Assembly (NCBI GenBank): GCA_013396995.1
Contig: VWZP01006707.1
Coordinates: 1,470,118-1,534,117 of the forward strand
DNA from: Dicaeum eximium
Lineage: Eukaryota > Chordata > Aves > Passeriformes > Dicaeidae
Direction of reading: 5' to 3'
DNA: 64,000 bases
Numbering within the stretch: the first letter of the stretch is position 1; each line of letters starts with the position of its first letter. The translations under genes were made by a program, and so were the position numbers. The notes below the pieces were generated by a model. The model did no database searches and was not told the origin of the DNA. It saw only the letters and a program-made list of their open reading frames with translations. This document shows positions 25,536 through 37,600 of the stretch, one piece after another.

Positions 25536-28403
25536 ATTTTATACAAACAACATGTCTTTTTTGTTTTAGATTTAAAAACACCTTCGTACAGCAGAAACAG
25601 ACACGATGGATCCATGGAAAACAACAGAAAGGCAGTGCCCGGAGCATCAGATGCATGCAGGGTTTCGTGCATTTGGCTGCTGCCTGTTTGTAATTTGTAT
25701 TTATTTTTTTTAACGTCAAAACAGACATGACCGTTGCTGTCACTCAGGCACTCCAGAGCTGCTTGCTAAGAAGATTTTGCCCTCCAGCTGAGTATCTCCA
25801 CAAGTTGCTGCAGTCAGGAAGAGGTAGTGTCCACCCAGAAAGGAGAGGGGAGAACAGGATGGAAGATGGAAGGAAATAAAGCCATACATTAGCTGTACAC
25901 AATTAAAAAACCAAGTTTTCTACAGGCTAATTATTTGGTGTAGTAGAAACCCCTAACACAAGACAAACGGGGGCTCATGAGGAGAGCTCTAAAGATAAGA
26001 GGCACTCACTTCCCTTTCCAGGTGGCTGAGTGTGCCAATGAAAATTAAATAATTGCTAAAATGTATTACGTGCTGCTTTGGAGTAGCCCTGGGCCCACTC
26101 TCTCACAGCCATGACCCAGAAGTTGAAGAAGTTTCCTAAGGGGTGCTTAAAGGCTTTGGTCCTAAGGAACGTTTTCTGCCTCACTTTCCACTGTCTTTTG
26201 CCTTGAACTGAAAGATAATTATATTTTTCTTAAGAGTTTTTATTTTTCAAATCTTCAGTAATTTTTGTCTCTGAACTTTCTTAATATTTAAATAAAGGTA
26301 TGAGCTTCTCTGCAGTTTTGTGAAATCGTGGCCCTAGTGACTGCTTTTAGCAAAGGCCCTTCCTAGTCAACCTTCATGTGCCAAATTACTGGCTTTATTT
26401 TGATCCATTTTAAGTTTTTTCATGTCTGTTTAGCATTAGCATGTCATGAAAGTATAGCCAAACCCTTCTTTCTACCATTTCTTAGTTTGCAAATCTTTGT
26501 AGAATCTCCCTTGTAAGTCTTCTCCCTTCTTGGTTCCCACTCTCTCCTTACACAGAAGTCCTCTGAAACTCCATCAAACTCCTTTCCATCAAACTTCTTT
26601 TCTGGCTGCAGTTTCCTTTTGAGATTATTTACCCAGAACTGAACTCTGCCTTCCAGGTGAAAAGAAACCACTAACTTCTATTTAACAAGTCTTACTCACT
26701 TCATTCATTCTTCATCCTTAGCTTTCACTGCACATGGGATAACACTACTCCAAAATGATTCAGTGCATTCAGATGGGGGCTGCCCACATTGACCCCATGT
26801 GTAATTGCTTGTGGGTATACCTCCTTCAGAACCCAGAAATGCATGCAAATACTTCAACTTCTATTAGTTTTCAGGGTATTTGAAAATATTGTTTTAACCA
26901 ACATTTTGTGGTTTGGAAATAGCTCCTGTTCTGCAGTTTTCAGAAACCCTCCAGCACATACTTTTGGAGGGCTTCAGCATTTCCACAGCCAAAAAACATA
27001 CCTCTTCTGCAGCAGACTTTCCATTCCTAAATTTCCTCAGAATTCCTAGGCATAGCCACTGAGCCACACTGATCTTTAATTTAGTAATTTCTTCTGCATC
27101 TTTTTTTGGACAGACATCCAAATCCAGGATAGACGTCTCCCTCAACATTTCTGTGATGAAATCTGATGCAAGTTTTTTTTGTTTTCCTGCAAAGCCTTTA
27201 TCCTTCTCACTGCCTTACTCCCTGGAAATTCAGCTGATTTTTGAGCTCTCTTGAAAGCTTGCCTGCTTCTGGTGCCCCCAACTGGCTTTTGCTTTTCAAA
27301 TTCCATCTGTGACCTCTGCAGCTTGCTTGTGATTGTTCACATTCCTTCCCTTTGCCTTCAGTAGGGTTGAATACCTCACAACACATGAATACAAACTGCT
27401 CTTGGCTTAATACCAAGTTGTTCACAGAACTAGGACTCAAGTAGCAACTATACTTGAGTGGCTCATCCTTAAATGACCACATGAAAAAAAGGTTGCCTCC
27501 CAGTTGTAGATATTTGCTGTGTTTGCCCTTAAATAGAAAATATTTAGTGAAAAGGTCCTAAGATTAGGAAACTTTGGGCTATAAAATGAATGTGCCATAT
27601 ATTTCAGCATAAAACAAAAGATTCAGAAAGACTTTGTACATCTAATTGAAAGAAACCGCTAAGGCAATAAACCAGAACGCCTTAATGCTGAAGAAGTAAA
27701 TGGATCTGATGTCCTTCAGGACCAAGCAACAGTCATTTCTTCATGACATATTTTAGAGTCAAAGTTTCTTCCAGTGATGAATTGTGGCGAGTTAATTGGG
27801 GGATATTTTAAATCCTCTGATATTACTATTTGTTTAGATTTTTTCCCCTCCGAGTTTTATCAACATGGTACATTAAATAGCTTTTGCTTATCAGAAAATC
27901 AGTGGTAATATTTATATGAATAAACCCTTATTCCTTATGGCATAGAAATTGTTCTGTATGGATTCTACACTATCTTTTCTAGAAGATGACATAATCATCA
28001 AAAAAGTCCTCTGGAATGACCCCCAGCATGGAAAGGCTGATGTGAAAGGGCCAACCTATGCACAGCATGAGATACTCTTCCTTTTGCTTCAGATTAGCCA
28101 TTTGTCCAAGCACAGACCTGAACACCTGGGAGGAAGCACAGTTGCTACAAGGGTACCTATGCCTAGGAACAGCTGTCTGGCACATGACTCCCATTTGTCA
28201 GGAGTGGCAGATAACCCTGCTGAGTCCAGAGGACAGGACTTAAAGGAACACCATCTACAAGCTGAAGTTTTCAGCCTACGGACAACTAAATATAGTTCTG
28301 TCACAGCCAGCTAAACAGCCTTGAATGCTGAATTCCCACATACAGCAGCCTCAGTTGTGTGTGATGTACTCCTTCCCTGAGAGCCCATACCCGTATTCGA
28401 TCC
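25507..28403 (-). other. CAMK2G: Candidate CAMK2G 3' untranslated region
   Basis: There is no splice-site-like break or competing gene immediately below the stop codon. The stretch is AT-rich and without a credible coding frame. Several minus-strand AATAAA or ATTAAA words occur in it, for example near 27074, 26395, 26237 and 25703. The most convincing end is a cluster at 25507-25535. A 3' UTR of about 2.9 kb would be somewhat longer than I recall for mammals. The extent is inferred; shorter alternative ends are possible. Confidence 0.4.
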
Positions 28404-28636
28404 TCACTGGAGAGGTGCTGCAGGAGCTCCAGAGCAGTGGTAGTGGACATTGAGCCACTTGCCATCTCGGCGGTGCCAGACACGGGTCTCCTCTGACTGC
28501 GTGGTGCGGGGCCGGCCCTGGCCGTCGATGTACTGCGTCAGGCGGATGTAGGCGATGCACGCGGCGTCCTCCCCGATGACGTGGACGTGGGGGTTCAGGA
28601 TGGTGGTGTGGATTGGCTTGCTGTTCTTCGACAGCA
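28404..28636 (-). CDS. CAMK2G: CAMK2G terminal coding exon: end of hub domain and stop
   Basis: This is the coding part of the last exon, 233 nt. It opens with TG, completing Leu, then runs [19 protein letters not shown] to the C-terminus SGAPAAPLQ, with stop TGA at 28404-28406. It holds the central beta-strands of the hub and the conserved [16 protein letters not shown] and [14 protein letters not shown] motifs. The acceptor is CCTGGCAG. The tail APLQ and the VIGEDAAC motif separate gamma from alpha (VLPH end) and from beta/delta (VPIK end). The exon continues as 3' UTR below 28404. Confidence 0.98.
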
Positions 28637-31600
28637 CTGCCAGGACATGCAAAACCATCAGATGCATTTTATGACTAAGAAGGAACAGCGTCCCACATTC
28701 TCCAACCTCTTCTATATTCTACTCACCTTCCACTGGATTCTGGAATACCACAAATATTCCTCCTGCAACCTTTCAGGCAAAATCCAAGCAATTCTTTCCC
28801 CTGCCACCTGTTGTCCTCCTTAGGAACTGCACACTGCCAAGAATCCCCTGGCCCCTTTGTCCCCATTTCCTCTGCAAAGCATACTCACCACTTTTTTAAC
28901 ATCAGCGCTGCTGTGTCTTCAGTTATGGGGAAAGATCTTTCACTTACAGAATATCATTGCAAAGGAGTCAGTAATCAGGAGATCTTTAAGCTAGGGCAGC
29001 ATTAAATATGAACAAATCTCACAGAAGTGTTAAAATCACTCCATAAGAGGCTGTTGAGAGAGACAAAGTCTCTGCATACTTAGAGAACTACATATTGCCT
29101 ATACTAAGGACCTTGACCTAACCTCCAAAATAAAAGATTGAACAGCTCAGGATTTAAATTTCAATTATCTCATCCTGTGGAGACATCCAGGAAGGGAGTC
29201 AAATCCTGTAGTAAAAATGATAGCATTTCTCCCAACTCTTTCCTGCCCCAGGCTGACAAGGTGACCCTTATATCTATGTAAAAGGTTCATTAGGTGTTAG
29301 AGAGCTGAAACCACCCAGGGAAAACTCAAAGCAAAAGCATCCTTATGCCTGACCATTCAGTACATCTACCCCAAACATACATGGTGATTCCACCAAAATC
29401 TGATCATTTTTTCCATTTTCATATTAGTAAGAAGTCCAGTGCCTCAAACTTTTAAAGCTCCTGCAGTCCATGCCAGGTAAAAACATTTCAACCCAGCAGA
29501 TTGTATGCCTAGAGTGAAGGGATGTGGGGGTTAGAATTGAAATTGTTGCTGAACAGGATTTTGACAGAAAGGCTGCTGGCTTTTATGAATGCATCATAAT
29601 CCTAGCACAATCAAGTTCCTGTTTATTCTGATAACCAGTAAAAACAAGGCAAATTCCCCCCCCCCCCCAAATGTGACATAAATGAAGACTAGAGAGAAAG
29701 GTGTTGGAGTTACCAAATCTACCCACTCACAGTTTTCAAAGTAAAACTTATGGAAATCCATTCCTTCAACCAGGTTCCCCAGTGCTTCAGGTTCAAATGA
29801 GGTCAAGCCGGGATCACAGATTTTTCTGCGAAGAAAAGCAGCACAGATTTACAGTTTGCATTTGAGCCCAAGAGCTATTCACACAGTGAAGTGCTGGTAA
29901 GCCACTTGATTCACACCCTGTGTCCACCTAACTACATCTCCCTACTCCAAGAAGTAACTTCCTGAAGACTCAGCCCTGCTCTAACTCAAGGACCCAACTA
30001 GATGGTATTTCACATGAAATAAATTTCTAGGGTGGGGACTTTCCTTTTATTCTCTTTCTACTTTTCTCGTTGCCTTCCCCTGTACTTCTCTTATCAAACC
30101 AGGACATTTTCCTATTGTTGCTCCTGTTGCTGTTTGATACCTGACTTGATATTCATTTAGAGCTCTACTACTCCATCCCTTACTCCTAACTGATGTAGGC
30201 AACGGATAAAACCTTTTACCATCCCTGACTGCGTGACAGCTCCTCATACCCAGGGAGCCAGAGCATCACTTGCACACAAAGTGATAAACAACCTGTCAGA
30301 AAACATCTCTACTTACGTATAAGCCTCAAAATCTCCATTGTTGATGGCCTCTATCAGCTGCTCTGTTATCTTAATGATCTCTTGCTTACGCACTGTGAAC
30401 AAGAAGAAAGAGCAATTTAGCTGTGCTGAAGAGTTCAGTAGAAATATGAGGCTAGTGGGTGCTTCCTACAAGCAATTTGTAGAGCACCATTAGTCTAGAT
30501 CTCATAGGATGCTGCTCCCTGCATTCTGGAGATATGCAGTTAAGACAGTCATCCACATGAGAGTAGGGGGACAATGGTATGAACAGGAAATGGTGATCCC
30601 ATAATGCAGGGAGAGAAGAAGTAAAGATACTATTTTTTTTTTTTTCTTCTAGAAAGGTCTAAGGCATCAGAGGTGTCTCCTGAATGACAGTCAGAGCTGC
30701 TTCTGGGGAGTCTGACCAATGAATGCCAGTGACCCTGCCCCTGTGAAGTACTGGTCTGGCAGCTTAAGATATGGAAATCCTTCACCACAGTAGCCATATA
30801 CAAATGGCCACCACACAGATCCAAGCCAATTGGAAAGAGTCTCCCAACAACTTGCCTATCACCATCATCAATACCTCAGCTGTTGTGAATGCTGCAAACA
30901 AGCAACTGGGACATGTAGGGATGGCTTCTGCAAGCTAGAAAGACAGCAGCAGGATGGATGGGTTGGATGAGCAGGTCCTAGCTATGTCTGAGAGTGCACA
31001 CTGCTACTCAGGCACCTAGCCTCTGCCAATCCCTATTGCACAATTCTTTACAGCACTCTGACAGCGTTGCCATTAACCCTGTCCAGCATACTGGACTTCA
31101 AGGTGAATGAAGACAAGGGCTGTTTGTCTCCTGTTGTTTGGCCCCCATCTGGCCAGCACCTCTGCACTCTCTTCTCTTGGTTCCCCACAGCAGATTGCCC
31201 AGACCCCACCCCCTCTGCAGTGTTCCATCATTCATACTGGTCTCAAGAATTAATAACATTTACAAAATTTCAATTAGGTCTGTTAAACAACACAGTTCTG
31301 TTCTATGACTACTATGTGCACCATACACCGTACATAGGCCTGAGCCTATATGCACAGCCTTCCCCACACCTGTAGGTAGACTTTTCTGCACATTATACAG
31401 GCATTTAAGAGGTTTTCTAGCATTCTTTTCAATGTTATCAGATTATATACAATTCCTACCACTGGAAATGCCATTCTTGTGCCCTTCAGCATACAGGTAT
31501 CTGAAATGGAACCAGTCCCCTGACTGTTCTCCCTTTGGGCTTTGAAACAAATTGGGACTTCTGGAACTCTCACATAGGCATCTTAGATGCTAATCATTAG

Positions 31601-34600
31601 GGGGATGGTGTTTAAATCCGACCTACCATCTTTAGATGTTCAAATCAGGGGAGCTGAATTCCATTCTAAATGCCAGAAGATGCTACTCTGAACTTGCCCA
31701 TGCACCTCATCCCGCCATTGGTAAGTGCAGCCAAAGAGTAACAAGATAATAATTGCACTGGCTATGAAAGATGTCTGTACCCACTCTACAAATCACTTAA
31801 GAGAATTTTACTACTGAGCCAGCCTCAGAAACCCCTCAGATATGGGATATCTGGCTCATAAGGTGGCTGGTTTTGCTATCCAGGCTGTATATACTGCCAC
31901 ATGTGAAAAGATGTACACAGGGAATGGGGTCAAAACAACACAGTGGGCTATGTCTGTTGTGAAAAATGTCCTTACAAGCAAGTTGTCTGGGATTACTTTC
32001 ACATGAAGAAGGGCTACTTGTTGGACCTCCAAACCATGCACCACCGATGTCCAGAAGATGGAATCCACAGAAAAGGCTGCATTTGGGATGAAGGAGGGAG
32101 TCTCCAGACCACAGTTACGGTGTGCTGGCTTATCTTAAGGAAATCTGCATCCCCTTCCAAGGTGCTTTGATGCAGTGCCATCAGGCCTGTCCTTCAACAC
32201 TAGTTCTTCCCATCAGACTGTGCCGTCTCCTGGCTTTCACTACATGTCTCGAGCTAGAACCGGCACACGGGAGGTGACCACTCTGTCCAAAGGACACAGC
32301 GCCTCGGGATGTCACGGGGGCGGCATTCGCGCCTGCCGCTCCCGATGAATCCGCGGGGCCTCCAAACTGGCACGGCAGAGACACAGGCGGGAGGCGACAT
32401 GCACCAGCACGGTCATGGAGCATGGCCCGCGGCTGCTGCACCCTGCTTTGTGCGAGCCCAGGAGGCAGCCTCGCCACAGCAGCTACACCGCCGGCCGCGG
32501 AGCACTGCGGGCGCGTTTAGCGGCCACCGTTCACGGCCGGGGCAGAGTTTGGGCCGGGCTCCGTCTCCCCCGCAGACGGGGCGGGGCGGCGGCCGCAGGC
32601 GGGACGGGCTGAGGAGAGGCCCCGCTCCCCGCCCGTGGCGCCCCCCGGCGGCCGCCGCCGCTCCCCGCACCCGGCTCCTGCGGCCGCGCCCGCGCCGAGA
32701 CCGATCGCGGCAGCTCGGAGCGCTCGGCCCAGGCCCGGCTCGGACGGACGGGGTGAGGGGCAGGGGAGGAGACAGGAGGGAGCTTTACATCTAGGGTAAC
32801 TAGCATGAGTTGCACTACTCCACTACTGCTATCCAGCTGCTAACTTACACGGTGCTCGGTTAAGTACAAAGGGAACTACTGGAGTTAGCAAAGGCTCCGA
32901 CCGAGCACGCTCTAACTCCAATGTCTGCCCTGGGCTGTCCCAGGCATGGAGCTTCTCTTCACAAGACTGTGTAGCTGCAAAACAAATGTAAGCGTTAAAA
33001 TAATAAACAAACAAAAATTAGAACGCAAAATAAAAACCAACAAAGAAGTACAGACACACACAGCCCCAGCCCTGGTCAGCACACAGACACATCCACATCC
33101 CAGTAACTTCTACCTGCTCTCCCGCCTCTGTCACATCACTTGGGTCAGACACTGCTTGGCAGGGGCTGCCCGGGCACTGGTGCAAAAAGCACAGCAGGAA
33201 TTACACTACGCTGGAGGAAGTTTGAGGGCAACCTAAAACAGTGGTCAGAGTAGTGACAGAGGAGTACAAGAGCAAGTACAAGATGGGGTTAAAGAAAGTA
33301 GGGATATCCAAATCACTGCAAATCTCAACTTGGAGGGAAGTGAAGTGGGAGAACACTGACCACTTGGCAGAGAAGTGATTCTGCACTCCTCAATGTACCA
33401 AGCAGGGCCTTGCTATGAGCAAGAGGAAGGAATTAATAAGAGAGCAGTGATACGCAGCTCACAGCAAAAAGGACTTTAGAAGAGATCATTTCCCTTCCAT
33501 TCTGGCTAGGCAAAACACCTTTTCCCATTGCACCTTACAAACCAGCAGCCTGACATCCTTTGAGCTACTTCAAAAACAAGTAACAGAGATGCTCCAGCTG
33601 CTGCATCACATGAGATACTGGTGCTGTGTGCAGAAAACCAGGGAAATAAACAGAAGAGACAGAAGAGGGTACGCCTGGTTCTTCCTTCCTAGACTGACCT
33701 GAACAGAATCAAATACTCCAGATGTTCCCAGCTCACACTAAAGAGCCTTCTACTGTTGCTTTAAAGAGTCAGGCAGCTAGTACAGTATGTCTGCATAGGA
33801 CAAAGTCTGAATTGCACCTAGATTTTCTCCAACCTAGTAGCTTTTTTCATATGCCTTTTCAGAGTTTTTCAGCCACAGGCTCCTCTATAGAGCTAGCAAG
33901 TTCAGGAGATATCAGGCAGAACTTACCATAACTCATAGACTAACCATGGTACCAGCTAACTGAGCCAGCAAGACAAACACACACGGAAAAGCTCTCAACA
34001 GACAAATGCTCTTCAGAGCTAACATTATCCCAGGATTTTCACTCAAAGCACCTGATAATGGATTCAAAAATGCTTTGGGGTCTTTCAGGATCCACAGACT
34101 CCCTTTCTAAGCACCTTAAAGTAGTCTGAAAAAACTGGTTTTTGTTCCTTTGGTACTTCTGAGCATCATCCATGTCTGAGGTCCTCAGAAGTTCTGATGA
34201 GCGAGACTGAATTCAGTCTCATGCATCCCCTCCATAAGCAGACCTGCACCACTGACCCCATTTACCACTAAGAAAACTAAGAGATGTAGTGACTTGCCCA
34301 AGGAAACCCCAGAAGGCAGTGTCTCTGCAGAGAACTCCACATCTCACCCAGATGAAAGCAAGGGAATGAAATTAGCTAGGATGAGGTTCTGGGGGTTTTT
34401 TTGGGGTTTTTTTTTGTTGTTTTGGTTTTTTTTTCAGAAAGGGAAGGAAATGTTTGGAAAATTTCAGTGTGCAAAGGAGGGTATTTTGCAGGAAGGGAGA
34501 TGATTTCTTTTTATTCTGGAACACTGGAAATGAAAAATCAACATTTTGGCAGGAAGTTGAGGAAAGGAAAAATCTTAGGTAAGGAGAAATGGGAAGGGTG

Positions 34601-37600
34601 GAGGAAGGGGTGGGAAAAAGATGCTGTGAAGCACTGCACCCCTGGACTTACTGGCTGAGAAACAGAGAGAAAGCTGGGACTGCATGGACTCAGTCTGTGT
34701 TTTGCTCTCACTGTGCCTCCGTCCTTCAAGCACTGAGCTGCCGTCCCCGGTGGAGAGAGGGGGAGCTAGCATGGCAGGGAATTAAAACACAAACACAAAC
34801 AAAACACGCAAGTTCAGTAAATAAAAAAAGAGAAAGGAAATAGGAGAACATTAAAGAAACCACAATGCTGGGCACAAAACATGCAGGAGTATCCTCCAGG
34901 GCAAAGCCAAGTAGACAGCTCTACAACATGAACCTGCTGTGCAATTTAGAATGACACAAGGGCAGGGGGACAGAGGAAGAACGACAACACACACTGCCTT
35001 TAGCCCCACCACAGTGGAAACAACATATTCCTGAGGCAACTGATGGATAAAGATAATGTCTCCTACAGCACCACAGAGCTGATCTGTGTATCCTGTTGTC
35101 TATTTAAAACAAGAAGTTGGCAGAGGAACTGCACAAGCACTTCCCTTTTCCGAGAGTCATGGCTATGAAGAGCACTGAGAACTCCAACACTCCCAAACCT
35201 TTTGGTCTACTTAGTTTTGCTCAAGTGCTTGCTTATCTTAAAATGTGGAAGGGCAGGAATGGAAAAGGAATACTGGTGAGCACAGCTACACTTAAAACTG
35301 GAGGACTAAAATTACCAGAGTTGGCCACAGCACAAACCACTACTGTGCAAACGCTTTCTGTCCCAGTCACCATTCAAACACTCCTTTCTATTAAAATCAT
35401 AACAAAATTTTCTAACCTCTGCCAAAAAAAAACAAAACACAGTTTTAATCTGTAGCAATGTAGCCCTATACAACTCTATACACTGACCAGCTGCCTTCCT
35501 TCCTCCCCACCTTCTGTTCCAGTCCTAGACTTCTTTTCCTTGCAGCATTTGTATTCCTGACTTAAAACACTCATTGGCTCAGCTAGCTCAACCATGGGAC
35601 CTCTCCAGAATAAAAGGTGCCACAGGAGACAAGGCTCTGGACAAATACCTGTTCTGAATGGCTGTCCAGCAGAGATGATAAACCAAATTCATTACCACAC
35701 TACGAAACCCATCCAGTTCCTGTCCCTCAAAGCTAGGTTCTTAAACCACGGCTTACTTTTTGGCAAAAAGGTGGGAGCTAGAACACTGTCCTTTAATAAG
35801 GCCAGGTCTTATCTGAAACAATATGCCACCCACTGGCATATGTTTCTGCTCCCTGTGATTCCTCCGAAGAGGAGCCAGCAGCTTGTGACAAGCTACAGGA
35901 AAAGCATCAGGAACTAACCCCCTGACAGAGGTGACATTGCTGTTACATCAGAGGGTCAGCACTGATTTTTCCCTGGCTATGTAATTCAGATGAATTACAG
36001 GGAGAATGAGAATACCTCTGCTTCAAAATGCAAGTTATTAACACATTTATCTCAGAATGCGAACTACTTTCACCCATCCCAAACTTGTTTATTCAGGAAA
36101 ATGTCTGCTTGTCCTTCATTAGGGAGGTTAGGCAAAAGATAGCTGCTCAAACAACACGAGCAGACAGATATGGAACTTGGAGCTCTTTCATTTAAAGAGT
36201 TTTACAAGCACAGAATATTTATGATATGGTCACTGAAAGGCATGAAATCTCCTCTCAGCTTCTCCCTCTACTGATATCTCAGTCAAGGCCAACAGGCTGA
36301 GAATGATCTTCATCTTAGAAAAAAACAAACTCAAAGAGAAAAAGTTACAAGGGAAGTCTTTGCATGTCACAAAAGAGATTCCCAGAAAGGGTGAAAAGGG
36401 AGACTGAGTAGTGACAGAGAGGTTTCAACTCCCTGTAATCTACAGGGAAGCACAAAAACACAAGCAGAATCCAAACCTCAAAGGACTGGTAGGGATTTTC
36501 CACACCTAGAAGTGGACTAAAGATGAACAGATTATGATATATGCAAGAAAAGAATTTCAACTCTGAGACAAAAACAAATTAGCTCAGTGTTTATATACCA
36601 CAGAGGCCAAGTCAGACAGTTCCCCAGTGCATGGTCCCACTGTGACAGGAATGACAGCGTCATGGCAAATTTATGAACTGAGTCAGACACAGAAATCTGG
36701 GAAGCTAGTTCAAGGCAATGATTGAATCTCTAGAATCCCTTGCCTACACTTAACTGTATTAGAAATTACAGGCAAAATACCTACCTTTCAGATCCTCATC
36801 TTCAGTTGTGGTGTTACAGCTCTCTGTGGAACCCTGCATGGCAGAACAGAGCATTACCAGGCATCAGCAGTTGGGAGAATGAGCAAATAGTTTGATTTCT
36901 TTGTGAAGAAAGATGGGGGAAAGCACAAAAACGTTGGCAGGGATGGATAGGAGAGGATGATACAAGGAAGATTTGGATGTAAGCAGGCCAAATACAAAGC
37001 ATAACATAACAGCATCTCTGCTCAGCTTTTGCATGTTTGAGCTGTTAAGCCAGAACTTAAACAAGTGTGGACGTACCCAAACTCTGTCAAATTAAATCTA
37101 ATGAGAGTTGCTTCTGTTTGGAAGAATAACCACAAGAAGCTAAAGAAGGGTTCCTAGGCTTTCTCAGAGGAAGTGTCCATTTGCAGAAGAAAAAAAAAAT
37201 TGCCTAAGTGCCTATATCTCCTCTTCCATCCCACATATGAAAGAGTGGTGGTTATACACCACAATAGGAAAGATATGTTACTATCTGAACAGTTGTCTTT
37301 ACTCAGCCTCTTTCAGAGATCCACAGCCATATAACACAACCCTCCTAGTCCATTTTCAGCAGTATTCAGGAGCATGCTACAAACCAGACATTGGAAAGAT
37401 AGAAACTGAATTAAGACACATGAAGACAAGAACAAGAGAGAAGCAGAGGTTTCTCTGGCAACACCCATCCCTTACCTTTATGCCATCTGTAGCATTATGG
37501 ACAACAGTTGTTTGAGGCTCCTAGGAAAGGATGGAAGAATCATTAAACTCTAGTTCCAAAGCATTCTCTCATTTATTTTCACTCCCCAGCAAGTGGAGAA

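Larger units (their letters stand above)
30393..34651 (-). other. CAMK2G intron upstream of the hub-domain exons, with CpG island
   Basis: This 4.3-kb intron separates the linker from the hub exons. It contains a GC-rich CpG island (about 32220-32790), a MIR-like remnant near 34256-34350, a T/G tract at 34391-34434 and a T-run near 30632. No coding exon is recognised. The position is notable because everything downstream of the island in the gene encodes the complete hub domain. Confidence 0.75.

Noticed and set aside
26444..27482. Cluster of three minus-strand open frames suggesting a decayed retroelement
   Set aside because: Translations show no reverse transcriptase, gag zinc knuckle, protease or integrase motif that I can recognise. 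The stretch fits an AT-rich 3' UTR equally well.
30632..30660. Strong plus-strand acceptor-like site (long T run then TTCTAG)
   Set aside because: No plus-strand exon or upstream donor can be paired with it. T-runs followed by AG arise often in introns of the opposite strand.
32309..32794. 161-codon plus-strand frame across the intragenic CpG island
   Set aside because: It is Arg/Pro/Ala/Gly-rich and driven by GC content, with overlapping open frames on the other strand; typical of CpG islands.
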